A stretch of 64,000 nt of DNA from SNAP01 sp049671745 (GTDB taxonomy: Bacteria; Bacteroidota; Bacteroidia; Bacteroidales; Marinifilaceae), in the NCBI GenBank assembly GCA_049671745.1, contig JBATVL010000059.1, positions 76,259 through 140,258 of the forward strand, read 5' to 3'. Positions 26,804-34,872 of this stretch are shown here, in pieces. The stretch's first letter is position 1. Each line of letters opens with the position of its first letter. The notes beneath the pieces are model-generated. The model ran no database searches. It saw only the letters and a program-made list of their open reading frames with translations, and was not told where the DNA came from. The translations under genes were made by a program, and so were the position numbers.

Positions 26804-27023
26804 TATTAAGTTCTTATCAAATTCGTATCAAAGTCGTATCAAAGTCGCTCATTAAAGTCTTTTCGTAGTTACATTCTGTATTCATTGTATATTGATGAAT
26901 ATACGATGAGTGCAGAATGAGTGCAGAATGAGTGTTCAATCACCGTCTTTGATACCTATTTGATATGAGTTTGATAGGGCTTTACTATTAAATACACATA
27001 CTGGGTATATACTGACTATATGG
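26804..27023. repeat. 11-bp periodic repeat tract C (20 units)
   Basis: On an 11-base grid from 26804 there are runs of similar units: TATCAAATTCG, TATCAAAGTCG, TATCAAAGTCG (26815-26847); ACGATGAGTGC, AGAATGAGTGC, AGAATGAGTGT (26903-26935); CTTTGATACCT, ATTTGATATGA, GTTTGATAGGG (26947-26979); and TGGGTATATAC, TGACTATATGG (27002-27023). The blocks stay in one phase over 220 bases. No frame spans it, and a period of 11 does not fit codons. Confidence 0.85.
26815..26976. repeat. long imperfect palindrome inside tract C
   Basis: The block 26815-26844 is the inverse of 26947-26976 (three TATCAAA cores pair with three TTTGATA cores), and 26873-26885 is the inverse of 26907-26919 (11 of 13 positions). 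Both pairs share one centre at about 26896. The stretches between also match in part (10 of 16 positions at 26845-26860). A transcript or single strand of this DNA could fold into one long hairpin. It ends about 310 bases before the ptuA promoter. Confidence 0.7.
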
Positions 27024-27285
27024 CTTGTCCAAAAAGATCTTTTGCTTGTTGCAAATTCTCTATATTGTGATTAAATAGATATTCGTATCTTAATTTTCTC
27101 ATACATTTTAGGAGCCTTTCGCATTCTTGATATTTTCCTGTGTGTTATAATACGATTAATATTTGCCATGAATATAGAATGTAATGGCTGAACATGCGAA
27201 ATGAGTAATTACTACTTAGTATATTATATGAATTGAGATTTTTAGTATCTTTGAAAAACTTAATAGTAATATGTTGTAGATTGCG

Positions 27286-27315
27286 TTGTGTTTGATACAC
27301 ATAATGATATATTTG
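27286..27315 (+). promoter_or_regulatory. promoter of the Septu operon
   Basis: TTG at 27286-27288, a 19-base spacer and TATATTTG at 27308-27315; ATG at 27341. A second -7-like TATCTTTG lies at 27246-27253. Confidence 0.7.
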
Positions 27316-27340
27316 TGTTATAATAAGATTATATAATAAA

Positions 27341-28594
27341 ATGGCTATGAGAGTTAACAAAATAACAATAAAGAATTTTAAAAAGTTTAAAGAATTAGAT
27401 TTAACTTTTAAAGATGGAGTTAATATACTTATAGGAAATAATGCTTCAGGTAAGACTTCAATATTAGAGGCTCTTAAGATTTTATTGGGTGGGTATTTCT
27501 ATGGGATTAATAGTCATTTGACAAGTTCTCCCTCTATACATAAAACTAGGGATGTACAAAATATTATAGATGAACAAGGTAAATTGAAATTTAATTATCC
27601 AACTTGTCTCTATGCAGAAGGAATTGTTCATGGTGAGAGAGTGAAGTGGAACAGGGACCTTAATAGAGCTAAAGGTTCAACAACAATAGCTGGCTTATCA
27701 CATATAAAAACTATTGTATCAAAGCACTCTGATGATACACAACCTATCATTGCCTATTATGGTATTGATCGTTTAAAGCAGCAAAAGAAAGAGCATGGCT
27801 CATATAAAAAACAAGAGAGATTCATTGCCTATAGGGATGCATTAAATGCAAGTGCATCAATTGGAGATTTCGCTAAATGGTTTGAAAACGAAGATAGAAT
27901 CTCTTACAAACAGGGAATGAATACAAATGCTCTACAAATTGTAAGTGAGGCTATTAAGAATAGTTTGCCAAATTGCAATATGGTTTTCTATGATCCTGCT
28001 TTATCAGATATTATAATTATAGATGAGAATAATAAAAGAACTGCTTTTTCTTTAATGAGTGATGGATACAAATTGATAACATCTTTAATAGGTGATTTAG
28101 CATATCGTTGTGCCGTATTGAATGATCATCTTGGAATAGAATGTTTAAACAAAACGACTGGAGTCGTTCTTATTGACGAGGTAGAGATACATCTTCATCC
28201 ATCATGGCAGCAGAGAGTTGTTAATGATTTAAAAAGATCTTTCCCAAAGATACAGTTTATAATTTCTACCCATTCTCCTATTGTATTGAGTGGGGTAGAA
28301 GCTAATGTTATTCGCCTTGGAGAGTCAGGGGTTTATGGCGAAGAATTATTAACATACGGTAGAAGACCTGAATATATTATGTATTCTGAGCAAGGAGTTA
28401 TTTCTCGTAATGAGAAAATTCAAGGTGAAATTGATAAATTCTATGTTTTAATTGAAAGTAAGGAAGGGCTTAAGGAAGCAAAAGTAATATTGGAGAGTCT
28501 ATTTATAAAGCAGTTTGGAGAGAGAGATCCAGATACAGTGAGAGCTAAAGGAGACTATGAATTTGCATTAATGGAATTTAATGTGGAGGAATAA
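27341..28594 (+). CDS. ptuA: Septu defence ATPase PtuA
   Basis: The 417-residue protein is an SMC/OLD-like AAA ATPase: an N-terminal beta-strand start (KITIKNFKKFKELDL), Walker A GNNASGKTS at residues 32-40, a GYKLITSLIGDLAYR signature-like helix, Walker B VVLIDEVEIHLHP at 275-287 and STHSP at about 309-313. An ATPase of this type immediately before an HNH protein of the PtuB kind is the layout of type I Septu anti-phage systems. PtuA is thought to hold PtuB and to sense ATP. No reverse transcriptase is nearby, so this is not the retron-linked form. A second ATG two codons in is possible. Confidence 0.8.
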   Translation: MAMRVNKITIKNFKKFKELDLTFKDGVNILIGNNASGKTSILEALKILLGGYFYGINSHLTSSPSIHKTRDVQNIIDEQGKLKFNYPTCLYAEGIVHGERVKWNRDLNRAKGSTTIAGLSHIKTIVSKHSDDTQPIIAYYGIDRLKQQKKEHGSYKKQERFIAYRDALNASASIGDFAKWFENEDRISYKQGMNTNALQIVSEAIKNSLPNCNMVFYDPALSDIIIIDENNKRTAFSLMSDGYKLITSLIGDLAYRCAVLNDHLGIECLNKTTGVVLIDEVEIHLHPSWQQRVVNDLKRSFPKIQFIISTHSPIVLSGVEANVIRLGESGVYGEELLTYGRRPEYIMYSEQGVISRNEKIQGEIDKFYVLIESKEGLKEAKVILESLFIKQFGERDPDTVRAKGDYEFALMEFNVEE

Positions 28595-28596
28595 TA

Positions 28597-29271
28597 ATGA
28601 GACATATTAAAAAAGGTAAAGAGCCTAAGGTTCTAACTGACCACAAGAAAGATGGTAATACTCTATATAAAGGTTTAAATATAACAGATATTCAACAACA
28701 ACTTTTGCAAGAGCAACGTGGGCTTTGTGCTTATTGTATGTGTCGTATTGATGCAATAGCAGGAAGAACTCCTAATATGCAAGTTGAACATGTAAAGTGC
28801 AGAACGAATTATCCTGATGATGAATTAGAGTATGTTAATATGCTTGGAGTTTGTTTTGGGGGAGAGAAGAATAATATGATGCAGCCTCATTGTGATAAGA
28901 GTAAAGATAAAGGTGAAGTTCATTACGAATTGAGAAAGTTGGATCCTTTGAATATAGCTGTGGAATCCATGCTTACTTTCTTACCGACAGGAACTGTTGT
29001 AGCTGTTAATAATGATAAAGATGTTATTATGGATATCAAAGCCCTAAATCTTAATGAAATGTATACTCGGATAAATAGAGAAAAGATTTCTCAGAGCATA
29101 AAAGAGGAATACAAGATAGTGTGTAAAAGTGAAAATAAAGCTAAGGTAATACAATTCCTAGAAAAGAATCTTATAAAATGGACATCTTGTAATAAAAATG
29201 GATTTTTACCTGAATACAATATAGTTGCTATTAAATTTCTTAAGAAGAAATTAGCTCATCTTAATAAATAA
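28597..29271 (+). CDS. ptuB: Septu HNH nuclease PtuB
   Basis: The 224-residue protein starts two bases after the ptuA stop. It has the compact HNH pattern of PtuB (TIGR02646-like): CAYC at residues 44-47, VEHVK with the catalytic histidine near 65, EYVNMLGVC with Asn81, and a second cysteine/histidine set (C86, H98, C99) that could bind zinc. In Septu the HNH protein is the DNA-cutting effector. The C-terminal half is alpha-helical and may contact PtuA. No gene follows closely, so the unit is two genes. Confidence 0.8.
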   Translation: MRHIKKGKEPKVLTDHKKDGNTLYKGLNITDIQQQLLQEQRGLCAYCMCRIDAIAGRTPNMQVEHVKCRTNYPDDELEYVNMLGVCFGGEKNNMMQPHCDKSKDKGEVHYELRKLDPLNIAVESMLTFLPTGTVVAVNNDKDVIMDIKALNLNEMYTRINREKISQSIKEEYKIVCKSENKAKVIQFLEKNLIKWTSCNKNGFLPEYNIVAIKFLKKKLAHLNK

Positions 29272-29508
29272 TGGTATTGTGTCACTAAAGGACTTCGCAA
29301 TCAAATGTTATTTTTATATACGTCTAAAAGAAGCGATATAAGTATATCATTATACTTGAATAAAAATAATATAGAATAAAGTTAATCTAAAAAGTTTGAG
29401 ATATTTAAGATAAATCTGTTTGAACTTTTGATAAGTAAAAAGTTGTCATTATCTTCATAATTATTTTTTAATTAAAAATTATGTAAGATGGTAAACCATT
29501 ATGAGAAC

Positions 29509-30645
29509 ATGAATCATAAGAAAATACTTATAAGTTTATTAATCACAATATTCACATTATTAGGAAATTGTGCGAGTAGTCAAATACAACTAAAAGGGAA
29601 AATAATTGATTCTGAGTCTAAAGAACCCCTTAATTATGTAAACATCTTTGTTTCAGAAAAAAACTCAAAAGGAACAATTAGTAATCTAAATGGTGAGTTC
29701 TTCATTGATAGTTTAGAAATTAATGATATTATTAACTTCTCCTTTGTTGGATACAAAACTACTAACATTGAGATATTAAATTCCGATATGGAAAATATCA
29801 CGATTGAATTGAAACCAGAAACATATAATTTAAATGAAATTATAGTTGAACACTATACTGCTAGAAGTCTAATCAAAGAGGCATATAATCGAATTAAAGA
29901 TAATTATCCGAGCAGATATAATATTTTTGAAGGACTATACAGGAAACAAATTTATAAGAACAAAGAATCTGTTTTCCTAGGAGATTGCACAATGAAAATA
30001 AAGACTCCTCTTTATAAACAATCTAAGAATAGATTACCTAAGTGTAAAGTTACTGACAAGAGGTTCTCAGAAAAGCGATTAAAAACAGATAACAATTATA
30101 CGTTAGATGCAAATGGCACGATTTTTCTATATCCAGACTACATATATCCAGTATCAAAGTTAAATGATAATATTCAAACAAAATTATCTAAACAATATAT
30201 AACAGAAGCGGGAGAAACTATTTATAAAGTTGTTTTCGAAAACAGAGATGTTAATGAAGTAATAATTGACAAGGGGTATTTCTTTGTTAATGTAGAAGAT
30301 AAAGCCATTCTTTCTGTACACAGAAAGCAAAAAATAAATGATATACAATCTAAGGCGATAACTCTTACAAACTCGTATTTTATATTTGATGTTTTCTATA
30401 AGAAAGTGGAAGGTAGTTATCAATTAAACTATGGTAGATCTAGTTGGAGTTTTGATAAATTACATGAAGATGATAGTGAAATAGATAAATACGATGTCGT
30501 AATTGACTTCCTTGTTAGAGACCGAAATATTGAAAAAGGAAAGGGACGATTCAAGAGTTTGACAAAGGATCCTTTTTTAAAATTAAAAGATGCTGTTACT
30601 GTTCCTTTCTCTGAACTTAATGAAATATTGCCTGATTATGAATAA
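29509..30645 (+). CDS. secreted CarboxypepD_reg-like domain protein
   Basis: A 378-residue protein when started at the ATG at 29509 (an in-frame ATG at 29488 would add seven residues before the signal peptide). A signal peptide (MNHKKILISLLITIFTLLGN, cleavage near ASSQ) is followed by a carboxypeptidase-regulatory-like domain (QLKGKIIDSESKEPLNYVNIFV...NGEFFI, SFVGYKT, IELKPETYNLNEIIV), as found at the N-terminus of TonB-dependent receptors, but no barrel follows. The C-terminal 250 residues resemble the uncharacterised proteins often annotated only by this domain. Function unknown. It lies alone in the island. The 236 bases before it hold nothing that I recognise. Confidence 0.75.
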   Translation: MNHKKILISLLITIFTLLGNCASSQIQLKGKIIDSESKEPLNYVNIFVSEKNSKGTISNLNGEFFIDSLEINDIINFSFVGYKTTNIEILNSDMENITIELKPETYNLNEIIVEHYTARSLIKEAYNRIKDNYPSRYNIFEGLYRKQIYKNKESVFLGDCTMKIKTPLYKQSKNRLPKCKVTDKRFSEKRLKTDNNYTLDANGTIFLYPDYIYPVSKLNDNIQTKLSKQYITEAGETIYKVVFENRDVNEVIIDKGYFFVNVEDKAILSVHRKQKINDIQSKAITLTNSYFIFDVFYKKVEGSYQLNYGRSSWSFDKLHEDDSEIDKYDVVIDFLVRDRNIEKGKGRFKSLTKDPFLKLKDAVTVPFSELNEILPDYE

Positions 30646-30690
30646 AACAGTAATTGAGAAAGAGCCTAAGATTTAATACATTTGAGGTGT

Positions 30691-30980
30691 GAGCACCTTA
30701 GTAATGTTTTTAAGGAAAAGGAATTGAATGAGAATTCAGTTGTTCGGAATTTCCGAACAACTGCTGCCGATGGGAAAAATATGCAACAAATTTCTATAAT
30801 CTAGATGCAATAATTTTATTAGGATACAGAGTTAATTCGTCTAAAGCAACTCAATTTAGGATATGGGCAACTCAAACTTTAAAGGAGTATGTAATAAAAG
30901 GATTTGTTCTTGATGATGACAGATTAAAGGAAGCTAAGACTTTATTTGAAAAACAAGAGTTCTTTTCGAATGTTACATAA
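30691..30980 (+). pseudogene. rhuM family remnant, frameshifted
   Basis: Two frames together give a recognisable RhuM core. First frame: EHLSNVFKEKELNEN, then VVRNFRTTAADGKNMQQ, ended by TAG near 30804. Second frame from about 30789: FYNLDAIILLGYRVNSSKATQFRIWAT, then QTLKEYVIKGFVLDDDRLKEA, to a TAA at 30980. The joint suggests a small deletion at about 30785. The N-terminus of the gene and the C-terminal Fic-like part are missing. RhuM genes are common in variable islands and phage-like regions. No intact copy is present here. Confidence 0.75.
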
Positions 30981-31055
30981 AAATGGGGACATTGCAATAG
31001 AGCTATATAATAAAAGAGGAATAGATTGTAAATTACCGGAATTAGATATGTTATT
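30981..31055 (-). pseudogene. fragment of a CPBP gene
   Basis: This stretch, read on the - strand, matches the interior of the CPBP gene at 34206-34856: bases 30983-31055 align with about 34326-34398 with one indel and few changes, including an identical run across the LQSIPL codons. It begins exactly where the rhuM remnant ends. The + strand frame at 30946-31134 is therefore not a gene. The remaining bases to 31140 show no match that I can see. Confidence 0.65.
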
Positions 31056-31143
31056 AATATCTAAGATTTATTTTGAACGTATTTATAAGAATCATAATGT
31101 TGATATTTTGTTAAAGTCTTTATTTTCTTTGTGATATAATTGT

Positions 31144-31151
31144 TAAATTTG
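31144..31151 (+). promoter_or_regulatory. -7 element for the DUF262 operon
   Basis: TAAATTTG fits TAnnTTTG, 73 bases before the ATG at 31224. The nearest TTTG upstream is too close (12 bases) to be a normal -33. Confidence 0.45.
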
Positions 31152-31223
31152 CAGAATACTAAAAAAATATTCGTATATATTTAAAAGTATTTAGTTAATC
31201 TTATCATATAATTTAATATTTAA

Positions 31224-32369
31224 ATGGGAAAGCAAGATATAATAGAAGAAAGATTAGAAGGAGAGTCAGGTTTAGATAATTCATCTCTAATCTCTAATAG
31301 TGTTTATCCTAATGCAGAAGTAAGGGTTGAGAAAGCTCAATTTAGTGTTTTGCATTTAAAGAGATTATGTGAAGAAAGAAAAGAATTAATAATAGATCCT
31401 GATTTTCAAAGAAATGAGGTTTGGGATTCTAAGCAAAAATGTGAATTGATAGAATCTATATTAATGGGTATTCCTCTGCCTGTAGTTTATCTTTTTGAGA
31501 CTAAGGAGGGAAAAAAACAAGTTGTTGATGGAAGACAACGAATAACGACTATCCTTGAATTTCTAAATGGAAAGCTAAGTCTTAAAAATTTAAAAATATT
31601 GCCTGATGTGAAGGGAGATATTTCTTCTCTAGATCTTAAATTACAAGGAATATTTGAGGACTTTCAAATCTCTGCTTATATTATTCAACCTCCTACACCA
31701 GAAAGAGTTAAATACGATATTTTTGATAGAGTAAACAGGGGAGGTACACGTTTAAATAATCAAGAAATGAGAAATGCTCTTTATAAAGGTAGAGCAACAG
31801 AATTGATTAATGAATTAGCAGAGGAGCCGTCATTCTTAAAAGCTACAGGAAAAGGAGTAAGTACAAAGAGAATGAAAGATAGGTATCTTATATTAAGATC
31901 AATTTCATTTCACCTTCTTAGAACAAATGGTTTTTATAAAAATACTAGCGAGTATAATAAGATAGAATATAAAAGTGATATAGATGATTTCTTAGCAAAG
32001 AGTATGATTTATATTAACGACATAATGGATGTTTCTGAAATAGTAAAATGTAAGGAAACCTTTATTAAATCTATGAAGAATATATATAAGTTTCTTGGGG
32101 AAGATGCATTTCGTTTTGAGATTACGGAGAATAGAAGACCAATAAATATGGCATTATTTGAATCTCTAATGTATCTCTTTTCTTTTAATATAGTAGCTTA
32201 TGATTATGTTAAGGATGAAGTAGATGCTTTGAAAAGAACGTTTGATAATACTGGTAATTTTAGAAGAAATGTAGATAGTACTACAAGTGTGGATTATAGG
32301 TTTGATATGATTGATACATTTAAAAAGAGTATAGAAGATAATATAGAAGATAATGTACAGAGGAATTAA
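31224..32369 (+). CDS. DUF262 (GmrSD N-domain) protein
   Basis: The 381-residue protein has a ParB/Srx-like DUF262 domain at about residues 40-220: IIDPDFQRNEVWDSKQKCELIESIL, GIPLPVVYLFE, and the signature VDGRQR at 101-106 (usually DGQQR). Family members such as GmrS, BrxU and SspE use this domain to bind and hydrolyse NTPs and to sense DNA modification. The usual C-terminal DUF1524 HNH nuclease is absent; the C-terminus is helical with no known domain. Its end overlaps the next ATPase gene by 17 bases, so the genes are coupled. I infer a sensor in a three-gene defence-like module. Confidence 0.82.
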   Translation: MGKQDIIEERLEGESGLDNSSLISNSVYPNAEVRVEKAQFSVLHLKRLCEERKELIIDPDFQRNEVWDSKQKCELIESILMGIPLPVVYLFETKEGKKQVVDGRQRITTILEFLNGKLSLKNLKILPDVKGDISSLDLKLQGIFEDFQISAYIIQPPTPERVKYDIFDRVNRGGTRLNNQEMRNALYKGRATELINELAEEPSFLKATGKGVSTKRMKDRYLILRSISFHLLRTNGFYKNTSEYNKIEYKSDIDDFLAKSMIYINDIMDVSEIVKCKETFIKSMKNIYKFLGEDAFRFEITENRRPINMALFESLMYLFSFNIVAYDYVKDEVDALKRTFDNTGNFRRNVDSTTSVDYRFDMIDTFKKSIEDNIEDNVQRN

Positions 32370-33360
32370 GATTAAGGGCTTCAAAAGTATAAATGATGAA
32401 AATATAGAATTAAGACCATTGACTATTCTGACAGGTCTGAATTCTACAGGTAAATCTACTGTTTTACAATCTATTTTATTAGTTAGTAAGTTTTGTTCTA
32501 ATATGGGTTCTGTTTTATTGAGAGATATAGAATCTTCTTTTATCGAGATTAGAAATAGATACATAAAGGCCGATACTGTTTCAATTGAATTATTAACAGA
32601 TAGTGAGAATATTAAATGCTATATATCTTCAGAGTCTGATTTAGTTACAGGTGTTAATCCTGATGATGTTGAATTAGAAAAACGCCTGTATTATTTATCA
32701 GCAAATAGAATAGGAGCTGAAATATTTGTAAAAATGGATGATACCTCTAAAGTTGGTATTAACGGAGAGTTCCTTTTTGCTACCTTTGAGTCTGAAAAGT
32801 CAAATCAGATTTCATTAGAAGCTATAGAGAGTATTCAATCATATACATTATCATCTCAATTAAATTATTGGCTTTCGCATATATTAGATATTAAACTTGA
32901 ATTAAAGACACAAACAAGAAGTGGAAATAATGTTGAAGTTAATTTCAAAAGTGAAATGTTTGATAATATTAGCCCCTTTCAACTTGGTACAGGAGTGAGT
33001 TACTTAACTAAGATTCTAATTATGTGCCTTCGTTCAAAACCTGGTGATACTTTAATGATAGAGAATCCAGAAATTCATCTTCATCCTGCTGCTCAATCTA
33101 GATTAGGAGAATTTTTTGCTTTTATAATGAAATCGGGAGTGCAATTAATAATAGAGACTCATTGTGAACATTTAATAAACAGACTTCAATATGAAGTTTT
33201 TAAAGGAAAGATTTCTAAAGATGATATTATTATAATGTATCGTGAGGCTATACAGTCTGATTTTAAGAAGATTGAGATTAATAAGAATGGTGATTTTGCT
33301 ACTGATTTTCCTGAAGGTTTCTTTGATGCAACATTGGATAATTTAATGGAGATGATGTAG
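32353..33360 (+). CDS. AAA ATPase with DUF3696-type C-terminus
   Basis: The 335-residue protein starts with RecF/SMC-like strands (GIKIKGFKSINDENIEL), Walker A GLNSTGKST at 28-36, an ATPase signature helix GTGVSYLTKILIM, Walker B TLMIENPEIHLHP ending at 245 (Glu-Asn in place of Asp-Glu), IETHCEHLINRL, and the C-terminal FPEGFFD hallmark of DUF3696. Such ATPases occur in several defence and stress systems beside effector genes. It overlaps the DUF262 gene by 17 bases and is separated from the HDRY gene by one base. Confidence 0.82.
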   Translation: MYRGIKIKGFKSINDENIELRPLTILTGLNSTGKSTVLQSILLVSKFCSNMGSVLLRDIESSFIEIRNRYIKADTVSIELLTDSENIKCYISSESDLVTGVNPDDVELEKRLYYLSANRIGAEIFVKMDDTSKVGINGEFLFATFESEKSNQISLEAIESIQSYTLSSQLNYWLSHILDIKLELKTQTRSGNNVEVNFKSEMFDNISPFQLGTGVSYLTKILIMCLRSKPGDTLMIENPEIHLHPAAQSRLGEFFAFIMKSGVQLIIETHCEHLINRLQYEVFKGKISKDDIIIMYREAIQSDFKKIEINKNGDFATDFPEGFFDATLDNLMEMM

Positions 33361-33361
33361 T

Positions 33362-34150
33362 ATGGAAAATAAAGGTATTGTTTTATCTGATGATTTACTT
33401 AAAGAGTATTTAAATTTTAGGTCTGGTAAGGAGTTCGATGTTCAATTGATTAAGAAAATTATTAATTATCTTAAAGGAGGCGTTTTCTTTAATCTTAAGC
33501 AATTAAAAGAGATTGGTGTAAAGACTAGAGAGGATTTTAATGTTTTGGGTTTATCAGGTTTACCAGGTTTAGTTAATCAGATATTTTATTCTAAAAATAA
33601 GAGCAAGTCAATAGAGGAACTTTCTAAAGAATCATCTTTTAAGATAATCTTATCTAATTCAAAGAATGATTATCCATATGTAAATATTAATAATGATAAT
33701 ATAGAGAATAATTTATGTGGATTTTTCTATCCCAAACAATCTAGAAATAAAGCTATAGAACATATTAGAGATCTATGTTTGAAAGCAAAGAAAATTATTT
33801 TATTTGATAAATATTTTTATACAAACTTTGATAATATTAATACATTGATAGAGTTGTTGCCCAATACTGATATTAATTTGATTTGTTATAAAGGTTATGA
33901 TCATCACGAAAGTAGAACTGTGAATTATTTGAGTGATATTCAAATTGAAGAATTAAATGATAAAAGAAGTAATATTAAGTTGAATTTTTTAGATGATCCT
34001 AAGACTATTCACGATAGATATTTGTTAATAGATGATACTTTAGAAATAATACTGACAAGTGGTTTTGAGTATTTAGGTGAACAGACTAAAGACTTTGCAT
34101 ATATAATCAGGAAATTAGATCATGTAAGTAACAATAGATTTAATAATTAA
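33362..34150 (+). CDS. PLD-like HDRY protein, candidate effector
   Basis: The 262-residue protein has no domain that I recognise with certainty. Near the C-terminus, residues 217-224 read HDRYLLID, followed by SG at 233-234. This equals a phospholipase D half-motif HxKxxxxD with Lys replaced by Arg, and resembles the HDRY motif of MIT_C/PLD-like domains. Before it are alternating strands and helices (KKIILFDKYFYTN, INLICYKGYDHHE). I infer a nuclease or phosphodiesterase effector. The gene follows the ATPase without a gap and ends the module. A non-catalytic role cannot be excluded. Confidence 0.6.
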   Translation: MENKGIVLSDDLLKEYLNFRSGKEFDVQLIKKIINYLKGGVFFNLKQLKEIGVKTREDFNVLGLSGLPGLVNQIFYSKNKSKSIEELSKESSFKIILSNSKNDYPYVNINNDNIENNLCGFFYPKQSRNKAIEHIRDLCLKAKKIILFDKYFYTNFDNINTLIELLPNTDINLICYKGYDHHESRTVNYLSDIQIEELNDKRSNIKLNFLDDPKTIHDRYLLIDDTLEIILTSGFEYLGEQTKDFAYIIRKLDHVSNNRFNN

Positions 34151-34205
34151 TATTTCTCCATTTGGTTGAATTAATATATTTATAGAATCTGCTCTAATCT
34201 AGGAA

Positions 34206-34856
34206 TTATAGATGCAAATAAATAAAAGTTAAACCGGCAATAATTCCACAATTTATAGAATGAAATATTACGCAATATTTAAATCCATATTTTAGACGTA
34301 TACTTCCAGTAATAAGTCCAAGAACAAATGGTGGCATAGCAAGAAGAGCTATATAATAAAGAGGAATAGATTGTAAATTCACGAAATGAGATATGTGCAG
34401 ACTTGCAAAAAGAGTTGCTGAAATTATCAATATGTACTTGTCATATTTCATTCCCCTCATACTTAAAAATCTATTGAAGAAGATTATACCCATAGTTATA
34501 AATAAGATGCTTAGATAAAATACTCTATCTTCTGTTCCTACACGCATTGATCCATATAGAATCTCAGCAATACAGGCTGCGAAACTTATTATAAAATTCA
34601 CTTTACTATCTTCTAACCATAGTCTATAGATTAGTCCTTCTAGAAGAGGGATTATTAATAACATTCTTAGTAAAGGGAATAAAATAGACTCTGAAAAGAT
34701 ATCTGAATTATAGCTACTGGGGATTTCTAAAACATTATTTACTATAAATATTTCTGCTAGGGCTATAATAATGTTTATTAGCATTAGTATAGCAATATTG
34801 CTCATCTTAAATGGAGATTTTTGAGGCTGGTTAGGTGATATTATAGTTTTAAACAT
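34206..34856 (-). CDS. CPBP family membrane protein, altered EE motif
   Basis: A 216-residue polytopic protein with the CPBP/Abi (CAAX protease-like) pattern. Motif 1 is normally EExxxR; here it is Glu73-Gly74-Leu-Ile-Tyr-Arg78, so the second glutamate is lost. Motif 2 (LFASLHISHF) and a histidine/asparagine motif 3 (IFHSINCG) are present. CPBP proteins are intramembrane metalloproteases, and some protect against bacteriocins. The loss of one metal-site glutamate suggests weak or no activity. It lies 16 bases after the DUF3592 gene on the - strand. Confidence 0.78.
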   Translation of the reverse strand: MFKTIISPNQPQKSPFKMSNIAILMLINIIIALAEIFIVNNVLEIPSSYNSDIFSESILFPLLRMLLIIPLLEGLIYRLWLEDSKVNFIISFAACIAEILYGSMRVGTEDRVFYLSILFITMGIIFFNRFLSMRGMKYDKYILIISATLFASLHISHFVNLQSIPLYYIALLAMPPFVLGLITGSIRLKYGFKYCVIFHSINCGIIAGLTFIYLHL

Positions 34857-34872
34857 GTTGTAGTTTTAATTC

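Noticed and set aside
26800..27340. Possible retron msr-msd because a long hairpin precedes PtuA/PtuB
   Set aside because: No reverse transcriptase gene is present within the island or close to it.
30946..31134. Small + strand ORF of 62 residues
   Set aside because: It covers the end of the rhuM remnant and an antisense CPBP fragment, so it is an accident of debris.
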